Counted from the stretch's first letter, positions 1 through 9,511 are shown. The stretch: 64,000 nt of DNA from Jannaschia sp. CCS1 (GCF_000013565.1 NC_007802.1:3782001-3846000); one strand, 5' to 3'. Notes: generated by a model not told the origin, from the letters alone. Program-made: numbers and translations.

Positions 1-684
1 GGAGTTCACGAAGACAGGCAGGTAGCCTGCCAGCAAGACCGAATGCGGCAGTGCCCGGAAGATCAGCGCCAGGATCAGGAGCCAGAAGGCGATGTTGGAG
101 CCCGACCGCGCGAGGCCGTAGCCCGCCAGCGTGCCGACGGTGAGCGAGATGGTCACGGTTCCACCGGTCACGATCAGGGAGTTGATGAAGTTGTTGTAGA
201 ACCCCCGCTCCACCCAGATGGTCTGATAATGCTCGGTCGTCAGGCCGATAATCGGCGTGCCGAGGGGGCCCAGGATCGGGTTCAGCACCCCCAGGATCGC
301 GGGCAGGATCAGAAAAAACGCGAAGATGAAGGCCACTGCATAGGCCATGACGCCGATGATCCACCCGGCCCAGACCTGTCCTGCCGGGCTCCACTGCGCG
401 ACGCGGCCGGGCAGCCAGCTGAACGCCAGTTTGATCGCGAAAAACAGCACCACGATGCCGAAGATCAGGTCGAGGACCGACAAGCCATTGCCGCGATCCC
501 GGGTCACGGGGCCGAGGATCACGTCGAACGGATTGGCCGCGAAGGCATCCACCGGCGACTTGAAGCTCATCAGGGTGATCCAGACGATGGGGAAGGCCGC
601 CAGAAGGCACCAGAAGGCGAGAAAGGCAGCCGAGCCCAGCTTCAGGCCGAAAGGTTGGCGCATGGCGCGAGGGGTGTCGCTCAT
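1..684 (-). CDS. Sugar-type ABC transporter permease (MalG-like), 3' end outside window
   Basis: Inner-membrane permease of a binding-protein-dependent importer; the visible 228 codons begin MSDTPRAMRQPFGLKLG. Hydrophobic segments are seen near residues 18-38, 70-90, 105-125 and 160-185. A stretch reading YGLARSGSNIAFWLLIL followed by FRALPHSV resembles the start of the cytoplasmic EAA loop of type-2 permeases, which contacts the ATPase. The ATG at 682-684 is preceded by GGAG seven bases away, which fixes the start. It lies 63 bp after the first permease gene on the same strand and is the third gene of this importer. The ATPase gene should lie beyond position 1. The substrate is not readable from sequence; carbohydrate is an inference from family resemblance. 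Confidence 0.85.
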   Translation of the reverse strand, partial: MSDTPRAMRQPFGLKLGSAAFLAFWCLLAAFPIVWITLMSFKSPVDAFAANPFDVILGPVTRDRGNGLSVLDLIFGIVVLFFAIKLAFSWLPGRVAQWSPAGQVWAGWIIGVMAYAVAFIFAFFLILPAILGVLNPILGPLGTPIIGLTTEHYQTIWVERGFYNNFINSLIVTGGTVTISLTVGTLAGYGLARSGSNIAFWLLILALIFRALPHSVLLAGYLPVFVNS

Positions 685-747
685 AACGGGCTCCTCAACA
701 CGGTGCTCAAGCTTGAGCAATCCTGTAAGATATTGACTCCAAACATT

Positions 748-1776
748 TTAGTGCGAGCTCCCTTTGTGGTCTCGCCATGTTCGGCGCAGGAGCGGGATCA
801 GCAGGATCACAATCCCCACCATCGTCAGCATCGACGAGGCCGACGCGCGGCTGAAGGCGCGGTTTCCGGCGTCATCGGGGCGCAGGAAATCGAAGGTCAG
901 ATATTGCAGCGAGGTCACGTGGGCCTCGGCCCGGAAGCCGACGATCTCATCGAACACGCGGTAGGCGTCCATCAGGTGGATCAGCGCGATGAACACGATC
1001 AGCGGCATCAGATGCGGCACGATCACGTATTTCAACCGGTCCCACCGCGATGCGCCGTCGATGATCGCGGATTCAAGCGTGTCCTGATTCACCGTTTGCA
1101 GGCCTGCGTAGAAGATCACGAAGGCGAAGGGCGCCACGTGCCAGACGCGGTAGAAGAGCATTAACAGCTCAATCGTCCACCCCTGGGCGAACATGGCGAT
1201 GTCCCGGTCCAGCCAGGCCTCGATCCCGCGGGTCAGGATGCCGTCACCGACAAACAGCCAGTAGATCGACAGCGATCCGATGACCGGCGTGATGATGAAC
1301 GGCAGCAAAGAGATGAAAATGATCGGGCCGCGTATGGCCTTGGCCGCGTTGTTGACGGTGAGCGCAATGGCCAGACCCACCCCGATCACGAGCGGCAACG
1401 TCACCAGCGTAAACATCAATGTGAAGCGCAGGGCGGACCAGAAGTCGATCTGCATCAACGCGCCATAATCAAGGGAGGAAATCGCCTCCCACGCGCGGGC
1501 GGGTTCCAGCACACGTTCATAGGACAGGAAGCCGACCCATTCGGTGGTGGTCACGATATCGCCCGTCTCTTCGTCAATCAGCGGGACGGTCTGCAATTCC
1601 GTGGTGCAACTTTGGGTCAGGAACCCGGCGGAACATGTCTCAACCTCGATCTGCTGCACGACGGGTTGCGTGATGCGGAAGGAGCCGAGGAACACGGTCA
1701 CAAGCGGGGCCGCGATGAACAGCGTCATCAGAAACAGGGACGGTCCGACGAACCAGATGAATGTCTTGAACTTCAT
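748..1776 (-). CDS. Sugar-type ABC transporter permease (MalF-like)
   Basis: 342-residue inner-membrane permease, partner of the downstream MalG-like permease. The first transmembrane segment is at about residues 8-30. A periplasmic loop of about 70 residues follows, unusual in holding two cysteines (VETCSAGFLTQSC). Further segments lie near 115-135, 150-170, 205-225 and 300-320. The EAA-type loop reads ESAIIDGASRWDRLKYVIVP, the ATPase contact of the MalF/UgpA family. The next gene upstream on the same strand is the binding protein, 114 bp away across a strong hairpin. Family assignment is firm; the substrate is unknown. Confidence 0.9.
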   Translation of the reverse strand: MKFKTFIWFVGPSLFLMTLFIAAPLVTVFLGSFRITQPVVQQIEVETCSAGFLTQSCTTELQTVPLIDEETGDIVTTTEWVGFLSYERVLEPARAWEAISSLDYGALMQIDFWSALRFTLMFTLVTLPLVIGVGLAIALTVNNAAKAIRGPIIFISLLPFIITPVIGSLSIYWLFVGDGILTRGIEAWLDRDIAMFAQGWTIELLMLFYRVWHVAPFAFVIFYAGLQTVNQDTLESAIIDGASRWDRLKYVIVPHLMPLIVFIALIHLMDAYRVFDEIVGFRAEAHVTSLQYLTFDFLRPDDAGNRAFSRASASSMLTMVGIVILLIPLLRRTWRDHKGSSH

Positions 1777-1831
1777 GGACGAGGCCCCCGTGCCCTTAGA
1801 TTGCGTGCCGTTCTTCGCGTGTCCTTGGTGT

Positions 1832-1869
1832 CGCCGGGGCCTGCGCGCGCATCTGCGGCGGCCCCGGCG
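1832..1869 (-). promoter_or_regulatory. Intercistronic hairpin between binding-protein and permease genes
   Basis: A perfect 10-bp inverted repeat (CGCCGGGGCC at 1832-1841, its complement at 1860-1869) with an 18-nt loop sits in the 114-bp gap after the binding-protein gene. There is no T-run, so it is unlikely to be a full terminator. In importer operons of this layout such stems usually protect the upstream mRNA so that more binding protein than permease is made. That role is inference. Confidence 0.55.
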
Positions 1870-1890
1870 GATAGTATGGCTGCGGGAGGA

Positions 1891-3123
1891 TTACTCCAGC
1901 AGACCCGCTTCCTGTGCGGCGACCGTATAGGCGGCCTCAACAGCGGCCAGCGCTTCTTCCGCGGAGACATCGCCGGTGAAGAAGGCGGGCAGCTCATTGC
2001 CAAGCGCCGTGTGCATCAAGCCCATCTGCGTCGTGGACGGGTAGGCCGGCGGCGCGGGGTTGGCAGTGGCCGAGGCGATGGCACCGGCGGCCATGTCGTT
2101 GGGCTCATACCCTTCGATCAGCCAGATCGCAGCGTCCGGTGCGGCGGCCACAGTCTCGCTGTCGATGCCTTCCATCGCCAGACGGAACGCGTTATCGGCC
2201 TCCTCATCGGTGATGTTGGCCGCCACGACGATACCGTCCCACCACAGGGTGGTGGCGGGTGGGCCGCCATCCACGGCCAGCGGCGCTGCGGCAGAGGCCA
2301 CCAGACCCACGACCTGGCTTTCCGCCTCATCATCCATGGCACCGCCACGGGACGCCCAGAGGTTCGCCATCGCGATGGAGCCCTGCTGGAACTGCTGCTG
2401 CACATAGGTGCTGTCGGACACGAGGAATTCAGGATCCATGTATTCCGTCAGGCGCATCATCATGTCGAGGGAGGCAAGACCGGCCTCTGTGTTGACGTTG
2501 GGGGTGTTGTCGTCATTGACGAAATCACCGCCGAAGCCGCTGAACATGTTCACGAATTCCTGCGCGATGTTCCAACCGGCCTTCATGGTGCCCCCCAGGG
2601 GGTAATCCACGACGCCAGCTTCCTGGATCGTCTCGGCGGCCGTCAGGACCTCTTCCCAGGTCGACGGCGTCTCGATGCCCAGATCGGCCAGAATATCCTC
2701 GCGGTACATCAGGTGCTGGACGTTGACCATCATCGCCACGGCCATGGTCTGCCCGTCGATCTGGATCAGCTGGTTGGGTGTCAGGCTGTCGCCGTGGGCC
2801 GCGATCAGGTCATCCAGCGGGCGGATCGTGTCCTGGTTCAGCAGGGGGGTGATCGTGCCGTTGGACACACCGCCTAGCGCATAGAGCGAGGGCGAGGCCG
2901 CGAAGCCTTCGGGCTGTTTGGTGCGGAATTCCTGATCCAGCTCGGGTGCGAAGTTGCCACAGGCGGCCATGCCATCGGTCACGGCCATCCAGGCTTCAAA
3001 TGCCGCGGACAGCATCGTCACTTCCGTGGTGTTTTCCCAGTCGCAGGACGCGTGGCCATCGGCATAGGCCGCTGTTGCCGCCACGGAGACTGCGCCCGCA
3101 AGGGCAAGTCGTTTCACAAACAT
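1891..3123 (-). CDS. Extracellular solute-binding protein, family 1 (sugar ABC importer)
   Basis: 410-residue periplasmic binding protein. The chosen ATG at 3121-3123 gives MFVKRLALAGAVSVAATAAYA, a clean Sec signal peptide, and is preceded by GGGAGAGAT. An open frame continues 45 codons upstream but lacks a signal and is rejected. The body has family-1 features: an early Leu/Gly-rich strand, the IETPSTWEEVLTAAETIQEAG region, and aromatic residues near MANLWASRGG. It is the first gene of the importer operon and carries the intercistronic hairpin downstream. Probably a sugar, polyol or sugar-derivative binder; the exact ligand is not determinable. Confidence 0.9.
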   Translation of the reverse strand: MFVKRLALAGAVSVAATAAYADGHASCDWENTTEVTMLSAAFEAWMAVTDGMAACGNFAPELDQEFRTKQPEGFAASPSLYALGGVSNGTITPLLNQDTIRPLDDLIAAHGDSLTPNQLIQIDGQTMAVAMMVNVQHLMYREDILADLGIETPSTWEEVLTAAETIQEAGVVDYPLGGTMKAGWNIAQEFVNMFSGFGGDFVNDDNTPNVNTEAGLASLDMMMRLTEYMDPEFLVSDSTYVQQQFQQGSIAMANLWASRGGAMDDEAESQVVGLVASAAAPLAVDGGPPATTLWWDGIVVAANITDEEADNAFRLAMEGIDSETVAAAPDAAIWLIEGYEPNDMAAGAIASATANPAPPAYPSTTQMGLMHTALGNELPAFFTGDVSAEEALAAVEAAYTVAAQEAGLLE

Positions 3124-3243
3124 CGGATATCTCTCCCGTTGGTTTTCGTTCGTTTTTCTCGGGCGGTCCGTGGGATTGCCCCGCTTTGGCCCGTTGTTTT
3201 TCAAGTCGTCTAGATGCAGCCCAGGGCCGCCCATACCTTCACC

Positions 3244-3258
3244 ATGCGAATTTTGCAT
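3244..3258. promoter_or_regulatory. Candidate operator palindrome in divergent ABC/SnoaL promoter region
   Basis: ATGCGAATTTTGCAT is a 15-bp palindrome around a central T with one mismatched pair. It lies in the 214-bp gap between the divergent binding-protein gene (start 3123) and the SnoaL-like gene (start 3338). A LacI- or GntR-type site is plausible, but no regulator gene is adjacent in the window. Seen: symmetry and position. Inferred: function. Confidence 0.4.
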
Positions 3259-3337
3259 AGGTTTGCAAGATTACGCTAGTGTCCCCTTTGGCAATCTGGC
3301 AAGCCTTTTTCCGATCACAGCAGAGGCCGCGACCAGC

Positions 3338-4333
3338 ATGAGCGATACACGCGCAGAAATCCAAGCCCTTTTGGACGGTTTGTTCCGGGCAAGCCCCGAG
3401 GATTTACAGGGACTTGCGGAGCGCACCTTTCATGCGGAGGCGCGGATCGACGTCTCAACCCCCATCGGCACGTTGACGGGGCCGCAGGAGATCGTGGAGG
3501 GCCTGATCCTGCCGCTCAGGGCCGCATTGGAACCTGCAAGACGGCGCGACCTGATGATCTTTGGCGGACAGAATCGCCGCGACTATGGCGGCGAATGGGT
3601 CACGGGCCTGACGCATATAACGGGGCTGTTCACCGCGCCGCTTTGGGGCGTGCGTCCGTCGGGCAAGCTGGCCTATCTGCGGATCGGGGAGTTCTGGCGC
3701 GTGGAGGATGGCCGGATCGCGGAGGGGCGATTGATCGTCGATCTGCTGGACCTGATCTTCCAGTCGGGCATCTGGCCGCTGGCCGAGGCGCATTACGGCG
3801 CGCCCATCGTCTTTCCCGCCCCGGCCACACAAGACGGGCTGTGCCCCGAAAATCGCGCCGATGGAGCCGCCGCCCTGGATGTGGTGGAAGCGATGCTGTC
3901 GGCCCTGCATGTCTATGACCCCGACAGTTTCGGGTCCGACGGCCAGGTGGGCGCCGGCGGCACCTGGGCCCCGGATTTCGCCTGGTACGGGCCCGGCGGC
4001 ATCGGGTCGACCGTGGCCTGGCGCGGGTTTGTCGACCACCACCGCGCGCCGTTCCTGCGCGCCTTCCCCGACCGCAAGGGCGGCAACCACTATGCCCGCG
4101 TGGGGGATGGGAATTATGCCGCCGTCTCGGGCTGGCCATCGATGACGATGACCCACCGCGAGACCTATCTGGGCGTGCCTGCAACCGACACGGCCCTGAC
4201 GCTGCGGGTGATGGATTTCTACCGCGTCGAGGACGGCCTGATCGCAGAGAACTGGGTGCTGCTGGATTACATCCATCTATTGGAGCAGATGGGCGTGGAT
4301 GTGATCGCGCGGGCCGCCGAGATGGATCTGTGA
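3338..4333 (+). CDS. Tandem SnoaL-like (NTF2-fold) protein
   Basis: 331 residues made of two SnoaL/NTF2-like halves. The first half (about 1-165) carries FHAEARIDVSTPIGTLTG and FWRVEDGRIAEGRLIVDLLDL. The second (about 180-331) carries FAWYGPGGIGSTVAWRGF and FYRVEDGLIAENWVLLDYIHLL. The repeated 'F-R-VEDG-IAE' strand shows the internal duplication. Family members include polyketide cyclases and small-molecule isomerases or hydrolases, but many are unassigned. ATG 3338 is preferred because residue similarity starts there; the open frame extends upstream without homology. Divergent from the sugar ABC operon, so it may act on the imported compound or a derivative (inference). Confidence 0.8.
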   Translation: MSDTRAEIQALLDGLFRASPEDLQGLAERTFHAEARIDVSTPIGTLTGPQEIVEGLILPLRAALEPARRRDLMIFGGQNRRDYGGEWVTGLTHITGLFTAPLWGVRPSGKLAYLRIGEFWRVEDGRIAEGRLIVDLLDLIFQSGIWPLAEAHYGAPIVFPAPATQDGLCPENRADGAAALDVVEAMLSALHVYDPDSFGSDGQVGAGGTWAPDFAWYGPGGIGSTVAWRGFVDHHRAPFLRAFPDRKGGNHYARVGDGNYAAVSGWPSMTMTHRETYLGVPATDTALTLRVMDFYRVEDGLIAENWVLLDYIHLLEQMGVDVIARAAEMDL

Positions 4334-4504
4334 ACTAATTTACTGCCGGGCGTCATAGCGGTAAAGAAACGCCACATGATTTCACGCGGCGCAAAGTAAC
4401 CATTTCTGATCCGCACATTCCCTGCCATGCTTGAAGGGACTGCGAGACGCACGCAATCGGCCGGGAGGGCCGCGCGCCGCTGACACGACGGAGGAGAGAC
4501 ACCC

Positions 4505-6442
4505 GTGCCCAAAGATCAACTGCCGCCCCTGTTGCCTGACGCCCATATCGACGCTGCCCGCTATGACGAGATGTACGCGGCCTCCGTTGCGGACCCGGAG
4601 GCTTTCTGGGACGAGCATGGCAAGCGCATCGACTGGATCAAGCCCTATACAAAGGTGAAAGACACGTCTTTCGCCCATGACGATGTGCATATCCGCTGGT
4701 TTGAAGACGGCACCCTGAACGTCAGCGCCAACTGCATCGACCGTCATCTGGCGGAGCGTGGCGACCAGACCGCGATCCTGTTTGAGCCCGATGAGCCGAC
4801 AGATCCCGCACAGCATATCACCTACAACCAGCTTCATGTCGAAGTCAGCAAATTCGCCAACGTCCTGAAGGGCCTGGGCGTGGGGCGCGGCGACCGTGTG
4901 GTCCTTTACATGCCGATGATCCCGGAGGCGGCCTACGCGATGCTGGCCTGCACGCGCATCGGGGCGGTGCATTCCATCGTCTTCGCGGGCTTCTCTCCCG
5001 ATGCGCTGTCCGCCCGGATCAATGGCTGTGACGCCAAGCTGGTGATCACCTCTGACGGGGCCCCGCGCGGGGGTCGGGTGACGGAGCTGAAAGACAACGT
5101 CAACAAGGCGCTCTTGCACAACCAGATCAAGACCCAGTGCCTCGTTGTGAAGCGCACCGGCGGGCAGGTTGCCTGGATCGCGGACCGGGACCATTGGTAT
5201 CACGAGCTGGCCGAAACCGTTTCAGCCGATTGCCCGCCCGAAGAGATGGGGGCCGAAGACCCGCTGTTCATTCTTTACACGTCCGGCTCCACCGGCATGC
5301 CCAAGGGCGTGGTGCATACGACGGGCGGCTACATCGTCTATGCCTCCATGACCCACGAATACACGTTTGACTACAAGGACGGCGACGTCTTCTGGTGCAC
5401 GGCGGATGTGGGCTGGGTCACGGGCCACAGCTATATCGTCTATGGCCCGCTGGCCAATGGCGGCACCACGCTGATGTTTGAGGGCGTGCCCACCTACCCC
5501 GACGCGGGCCGGTTCTGGGAAGTCTGCGAGAAACACAAGGTCAACCAGTTCTACACCGCCCCCACCGCCATCCGCGCGTTGATGGGTAAGGGGACGTCCT
5601 TTGTGGAGAAGTACGACCTGAGCAGTCTGAAATTGCTGGGAACGGTCGGCGAAAACATCAACCCTGAGGCCTGGAACTGGTACAACGAGAATGTCGGTAA
5701 GGGCCGCTGCCCCATCGTCGACACGTGGTGGCAGACGGAAACGGGCGGCCACATGATGACCCCCCTGCCCGGCGCGCATACGTTGAAGCCCGGATCGGCG
5801 CAGAAGCCGTTCTTTGGCGTGCAACCGCTGGTGCTGGACCCGACGAGCGCGGAGGTTATTGAGGGCAATGACGTGGAAGGCGTGCTGGTCATCGCCGACA
5901 GCTGGCCCGGCCAGATGCGCACCGTCTGGGGCGACCATGAGCGGTTCGTGGCCACCTATTTCAGCGACTACAAGGGCTACTACTTCAGCGGCGACGGCTG
6001 CAAACGCGACGCGGACGGTGAGTATTGGATCACGGGCCGCGTGGACGATGTGATCAACGTATCGGGCCACCGCATGGGCACGCCCGAGATCGAGAGCGCG
6101 CTGGTCGCCCATGAAACCGTGTCCGAGGCCGCCGTGGTCGGCTACCCGCATCCGGTCAAAGGCCAGGGCATCTATTGCTACGTGACCCTGATGAATGATG
6201 AGACGCCGTCCGATGAATTGAAGGCCACGTTGCAGGCCTGGGTCCGGCAAGAGATTGGCCCAATCGCCAAGCCGGACGTCATCCAATGGGCGCCGGGCCT
6301 GCCCAAGACCCGCTCCGGCAAGATCATGCGGCGCATCCTGCGCAAGATCGCCGAGAATGATTACGGCGCGCTTGGCGATACGTCCACATTGGCCGATCCA
6401 TCGGTGGTGGACGATCTGATCGCCAACCGCGCGGACACCTGA
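4505..6442 (+). CDS. acsA: Acetyl-CoA synthetase, AMP-forming
   Basis: 645 residues, the usual length for Acs. It activates acetate with ATP and CoA to acetyl-CoA via acetyl-AMP in the cytoplasm. Seen in order: an N-terminal cap, the P-loop-like [12 protein letters not shown] near residues 257-268, [20 protein letters not shown], the hinge and adenylate motif [15 protein letters not shown], and the C-terminal [11 protein letters not shown] with K606, the lysine that is acetylated in this family to switch off adenylation. It starts at GTG 4505 with GGAGGAGAG six bases upstream. A single-gene unit, followed by a hairpin and then a GntR gene. Confidence 0.97.
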   Translation: MPKDQLPPLLPDAHIDAARYDEMYAASVADPEAFWDEHGKRIDWIKPYTKVKDTSFAHDDVHIRWFEDGTLNVSANCIDRHLAERGDQTAILFEPDEPTDPAQHITYNQLHVEVSKFANVLKGLGVGRGDRVVLYMPMIPEAAYAMLACTRIGAVHSIVFAGFSPDALSARINGCDAKLVITSDGAPRGGRVTELKDNVNKALLHNQIKTQCLVVKRTGGQVAWIADRDHWYHELAETVSADCPPEEMGAEDPLFILYTSGSTGMPKGVVHTTGGYIVYASMTHEYTFDYKDGDVFWCTADVGWVTGHSYIVYGPLANGGTTLMFEGVPTYPDAGRFWEVCEKHKVNQFYTAPTAIRALMGKGTSFVEKYDLSSLKLLGTVGENINPEAWNWYNENVGKGRCPIVDTWWQTETGGHMMTPLPGAHTLKPGSAQKPFFGVQPLVLDPTSAEVIEGNDVEGVLVIADSWPGQMRTVWGDHERFVATYFSDYKGYYFSGDGCKRDADGEYWITGRVDDVINVSGHRMGTPEIESALVAHETVSEAAVVGYPHPVKGQGIYCYVTLMNDETPSDELKATLQAWVRQEIGPIAKPDVIQWAPGLPKTRSGKIMRRILRKIAENDYGALGDTSTLADPSVVDDLIANRADT

Positions 6443-6451
6443 CGCCGCTTT

Positions 6452-6480
6452 GCCACCGTCCTTGCACATGGGGCGGTGGC
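6452..6480 (+). terminator. Hairpin after acsA, possible terminator
   Basis: GCCACCG (6452-6458) pairs with CGGTGGC (6474-6480) ten bases after the acsA stop. The stem is GC-rich but no T-run follows. It may be a weak Rho-independent terminator or a 3'-end stabiliser before the GntR gene. Confidence 0.4.
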
Positions 6481-6539
6481 GGGTTGCGGAAAATGCTGCG
6501 CTGCGGCATAATCGGAACGTAACCCTCCGGAGCGCAACA

Positions 6540-7229
6540 ATGGCACGCACGCCCCTCTACCAGACCGTCGAGACCGATATGATCACCCGCATCACCAAAG
6601 GGGAGTGGGAGGTCGGACGGCGTCTGCCGAATGAGTTTGGGCTGGCCGACGAGTTTGGTGTTAGCCAGGGCACCATGCGGCGCGCGCTGATCAGCCTGGA
6701 GGGGATGGGATATCTCAGCCGCAAGCCCGGGCGCGGGACGATTGTGGCCGCCAGGGCCGCCGCGGCAGCCCCCACCGTCGGCGTCGCGCCTGTCTTGTTG
6801 GACGGCGATGGCGATCCCTTGACCATGGACCCGTTTCGCGCCCGGCGAGACACCCGCCGCGCCACCCCGGCCGAGGCCGACACGATGGGCTGCGAGAGGG
6901 TCGCCGTGCTGGAGCGCACCCTGAAACACAAAGGCCGACGCGCCGCACTGGACGTTGTGGTCGTGCCCGAAGCTCTCGTTGACACCTTGGATGAGGACGC
7001 CCCCGCCGCGCTGAAACCGCTGCTGGAGCATCACGGGATTACGCCTGCACGGATTGAGGCGGAGGCCCGCGCCGAAGTGACAGACATGGCGGGCTCTGTG
7101 GCTCTGTCGGTGGAGCGCTACACGGCCCTGCTGGTGATCCGCACAGCGGCCTACGGCGCAGACGGCCAGGTGATCGCCCGGCAAATTCAACGCATCGCCG
7201 TGGAGAACGCCCGGCTGGCCCACCAATAG
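6540..7229 (+). CDS. GntR-family transcriptional regulator (HutC/UTRA type)
   Basis: 229 residues. The N-terminal winged helix (about 5-72) reads YQTVETDMITRITKGEWEVGRRLPNE, then ADEFGVSQGTMRRALISLEGMGYLSRKPGRGT, typical of GntR. The C-terminal half fits a UTRA-like effector domain, ending in YTALLVIRTAAYGADGQVIARQIQRI. The ATG at 6540 has GGAG (6529-6532) seven bases upstream; an open frame 30 codons longer has no such site. It follows acsA by 97 bp with a hairpin between, so it may be separately transcribed. Target and ligand unknown. Confidence 0.88.
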   Translation: MARTPLYQTVETDMITRITKGEWEVGRRLPNEFGLADEFGVSQGTMRRALISLEGMGYLSRKPGRGTIVAARAAAAAPTVGVAPVLLDGDGDPLTMDPFRARRDTRRATPAEADTMGCERVAVLERTLKHKGRRAALDVVVVPEALVDTLDEDAPAALKPLLEHHGITPARIEAEARAEVTDMAGSVALSVERYTALLVIRTAAYGADGQVIARQIQRIAVENARLAHQ

Positions 7230-7300
7230 AAATCGACACGACGCAGGCCCATTTTCGTATTGACGCACCGCGCGCGCTGTCCTACGCACCGCGTCGGAAT

Positions 7301-7377
7301 GGCGGAGTAGCTCAGGTGGTTAGAGCAGCGGAATCATAATCCGCGTGTCGGGGGTTCAAGTCCCTCCTCCGCTACCA
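7301..7377 (+). tRNA. tRNA-Met (anticodon CAT), elongator type
   Basis: 77 nt with encoded CCA. The cloverleaf can be drawn: acceptor GGCGGAG/CTCCGCT with a G1-U72 wobble, D-arm GCTC/GAGC, anticodon stem GCGGA/TCCGC around loop ATCATAA (anticodon CAT), five-base variable loop, and T-arm with loop TTCAAGT. The anticodon stem lacks the three G-C pairs of initiator tRNA, so it is an elongator. A lysidine-modified tRNA-Ile2 with the same CAT anticodon cannot be fully excluded. Its 3' end borders foreign-looking DNA. Confidence 0.93.
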
Positions 7378-7653
7378 TTTCTCGAACGCGCAGCTTTGCT
7401 GTGCCGATGCATGGTCAGCAAGCCGGATTCCTTTCAGATACTCTCCGCTCTGCCTTGCGGCAAAAGCACTCAATCGAGGCAATACGAACATCGCAAATCC
7501 GGAGCGTTTCGACTACGACCCATTCGCCGCCGATCAGCGAAGGTTGTGCTACGAAGGTCGAGAAGCACCCTAGTGGGTACGTGCGGAAAGCGGAAGTCGC
7601 TGCAGGTGCAGCCTTCATGAGAAGCACAGTTCGGCTGGCGACGGCAAGCACAG
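7378..7653. other. Non-coding junction between tRNA-Met and restriction-modification debris
   Basis: 276 bp without a convincing gene. It contains imperfect short motifs (GGCAAAAGC, GAAGGTCG, GGAAGTCGC) resembling the dispersed repeat family seen elsewhere in the window. It is the insertion-side flank of the tRNA. No integrase gene and no clear terminator are seen. Confidence 0.5.
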
Positions 7654-9402
7654 TCAAAGAGATTTGAACAAAGCGTCAATCTCGCCCAACTCGGGTGCAA
7701 GCAGTTTGCGGATTGCCAGTCTGTGCCGCCCCAAGGCGTGGGCTGACAGGTTGGCGTCCAGCTTCTCGCTATCCAGATAGGCGGTCGCTTTGTGGTGACA
7801 TGTTTTGCTTAAGTCCGCGATTGTCGTGTGGGTTGCGTTCTTAGGGTCAAACTTAGGCAGGGCAACATCAAGTATTGTCTTGTGTATGTCGCGTGGACCG
7901 AAAAGCCCTCTGGTCTGGAAGTCTTTGATAACTGAGTTTGGATAGTTGGGATTGAGAAACGCCGACAAGTAGTGCGCTTCCTTCTCGCTCATCGTGAAGA
8001 ATACGTAAGTCTTACTTTCAACTACAAAATCTAGATCCAGTGCATTACGAACAATAACTGTGGCGCTCGCATCTTTCGAAGACGCTGTATAGATGACAAG
8101 ATATGGTGCATCGAGCGCCTGTGTTGTTAGTTTGCTTTGCCAATCAAGGTAAGCCGTATTGGATACGCTGCGGTTATTTTCAGTCCGATTACTCGCCCAT
8201 TTTGCTTCTACGTCCTCGAACCACTTCGTAGTATCAAGTGCGCCTTCCTCTAATATGTCTTGAGAACTGAGCATCAGAAGTTTGGCTGACTTTCGCCGCT
8301 TCGTAGGCAACAGGACAAGCGGCGGTTCGTGCAAAGCAAAGGGCAAGACGTTCTGAGAAAGGGCACTCCGAAAAAGGTAGTCACCAGAAACTCGCCCGTT
8401 AATAAGCATTCCTTTCCACGGTTCTTTGGCTTGCTTTTTTACAGCTTCGCTTGTCTTGGCCGTGAAACTCTTACCCTTGAACGTTCCATCCACGTCTTGG
8501 GTTGGTTCGACAAAATAGAAGTTACGCGGGACCAGCGTTGCGCCTTGTCGAAACAGCTTCTTGTAGTGGTTCGTCTGTGTCGATGCGCCCAGCTTCTTGG
8601 TCGTGAAACCTGACTTCTCGCCCAGCTTGGAAAAGTAGAACTTGGCTTTCTTGACACTCAGCTTGCCCTTGACCTCTGCCAAGTTGGCATTGTGTTTCTT
8701 GAGCCGCCCGGACACCAACATGCCTACGCAACCGCTCTTGGGGATCGACGTTGACAGTGAGCCATGCGCCCGCTCTGCAAAGATCACGCAGGACGGGACG
8801 TTGAACAGGGGTGATACCTCGTCCAAGTCCCATATTTCCTTGATACGAACGAACTTCGCCGCACCAGAGCGTGTGTTGTCGTGGTGGTCGGCCTGAAAGA
8901 AACTGCGGGGCAGGACAAAGGCCAGCTTGCCCTTATCCTTGAGGAAGTAATCGGTGCAGTGCGCCAAGAAGATCGCGGCAATCTCCATATGCGGGGCGTT
9001 GGCCTGTTTCTTGGGCCATGTGCCTGTGTCCTTTGCTTTCGCCCGCAACAAGTCTTGATAGTTGGCGTTGCCGATACTGGCAAAGGTGAACCACGGCGGG
9101 TTTGGTCCGTGTTGCTGCGATAGCAGCACTGAGAATGCTGCGCGACGCACGAACGTCCGCAATGCGAGTTGCGATCGCAGCATTCCAAGGGCAGAGCGAA
9201 GGTCTGGTCCGGGCCGTGAGCTACGGGCGAACAGAGTGACCCAAAGTTCCTCCTGTTGCACTGCCAAATGTCCGTAGTGAGCCCTGCGGTCCAATGCTGA
9301 ACAGTCTTCGAAGGAAAGCAAACTGGCGATGCTGGCCTCGGTGAACTCCTTTGGTGCAACAAGAAGGCATGGATGCGCCGATGTCCATTTTCGCCAAATC
9401 AC
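7654..9402 (-). CDS. N6-adenine DNA methyltransferase-like protein (Eco57I/type IIG-like), probably incomplete
   Basis: 582 residues. Catalytic motif IV appears as NPPWF near residue 101, followed by QANAPHMEIAAIFLAHC and GKLAFVLPRSFF, typical of large Eco57I-like adenine methylases. The C-terminal third (DFQTRGLFGPRDIHK then a conserved Pro-Lys-Phe-Asp strand) resembles their target-recognition part. No glycine-rich SAM-binding motif I is visible upstream of NPPW and the first 95 residues look unrelated to the family, so the gene is probably N-terminally truncated or rearranged. Starts at GTG 9402. AT-richer than its neighbours, and it lies beside a tRNA and behind a fragment of another gene, all signs of a decayed acquired locus. 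Confidence 0.65.
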   Translation of the reverse strand: MIWRKWTSAHPCLLVAPKEFTEASIASLLSFEDCSALDRRAHYGHLAVQQEELWVTLFARSSRPGPDLRSALGMLRSQLALRTFVRRAAFSVLLSQQHGPNPPWFTFASIGNANYQDLLRAKAKDTGTWPKKQANAPHMEIAAIFLAHCTDYFLKDKGKLAFVLPRSFFQADHHDNTRSGAAKFVRIKEIWDLDEVSPLFNVPSCVIFAERAHGSLSTSIPKSGCVGMLVSGRLKKHNANLAEVKGKLSVKKAKFYFSKLGEKSGFTTKKLGASTQTNHYKKLFRQGATLVPRNFYFVEPTQDVDGTFKGKSFTAKTSEAVKKQAKEPWKGMLINGRVSGDYLFRSALSQNVLPFALHEPPLVLLPTKRRKSAKLLMLSSQDILEEGALDTTKWFEDVEAKWASNRTENNRSVSNTAYLDWQSKLTTQALDAPYLVIYTASSKDASATVIVRNALDLDFVVESKTYVFFTMSEKEAHYLSAFLNPNYPNSVIKDFQTRGLFGPRDIHKTILDVALPKFDPKNATHTTIADLSKTCHHKATAYLDSEKLDANLSAHALGRHRLAIRKLLAPELGEIDALFKSL

Positions 9403-9409
9403 ACCAGAT

Positions 9410-9511
9410 CTATTGAAGCGTCAACTGCTGCTCGCGAAGCTTTTCCAAGGTCTGCTCAGACTTGCGTTTGTCAGCGGTAAAAACGCCCTCCCGGACGATC
9501 TCAACTTCAAA
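9410..9511 (-). pseudogene. C-terminal fragment of a gene upstream of the methylase
   Basis: A 33-codon open tail reading FEVEIVREGVFTADKRK, then SEQTLEKLREQQLTLQ and TAG, ends seven bases before the methylase GTG. Its charged helical composition looks like a protein C terminus, such as a helicase or other partner gene of a restriction locus. Five bases overlap the end of the ridA-like gene, and the rest of the gene is gone. The family is a guess; the coding look and tight spacing are what is seen. Confidence 0.4.

Noticed and set aside
1612-2877. 421-codon open frame antisense to the solute-binding protein gene
   Set aside because: Low-complexity His/Gly/Arg-rich shadow frame without a ribosome-binding site.
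3124-3258. N-terminal extension of the sugar-binding protein
   Set aside because: Would bury the signal peptide; the ATG at 3123 has the ribosome-binding site.
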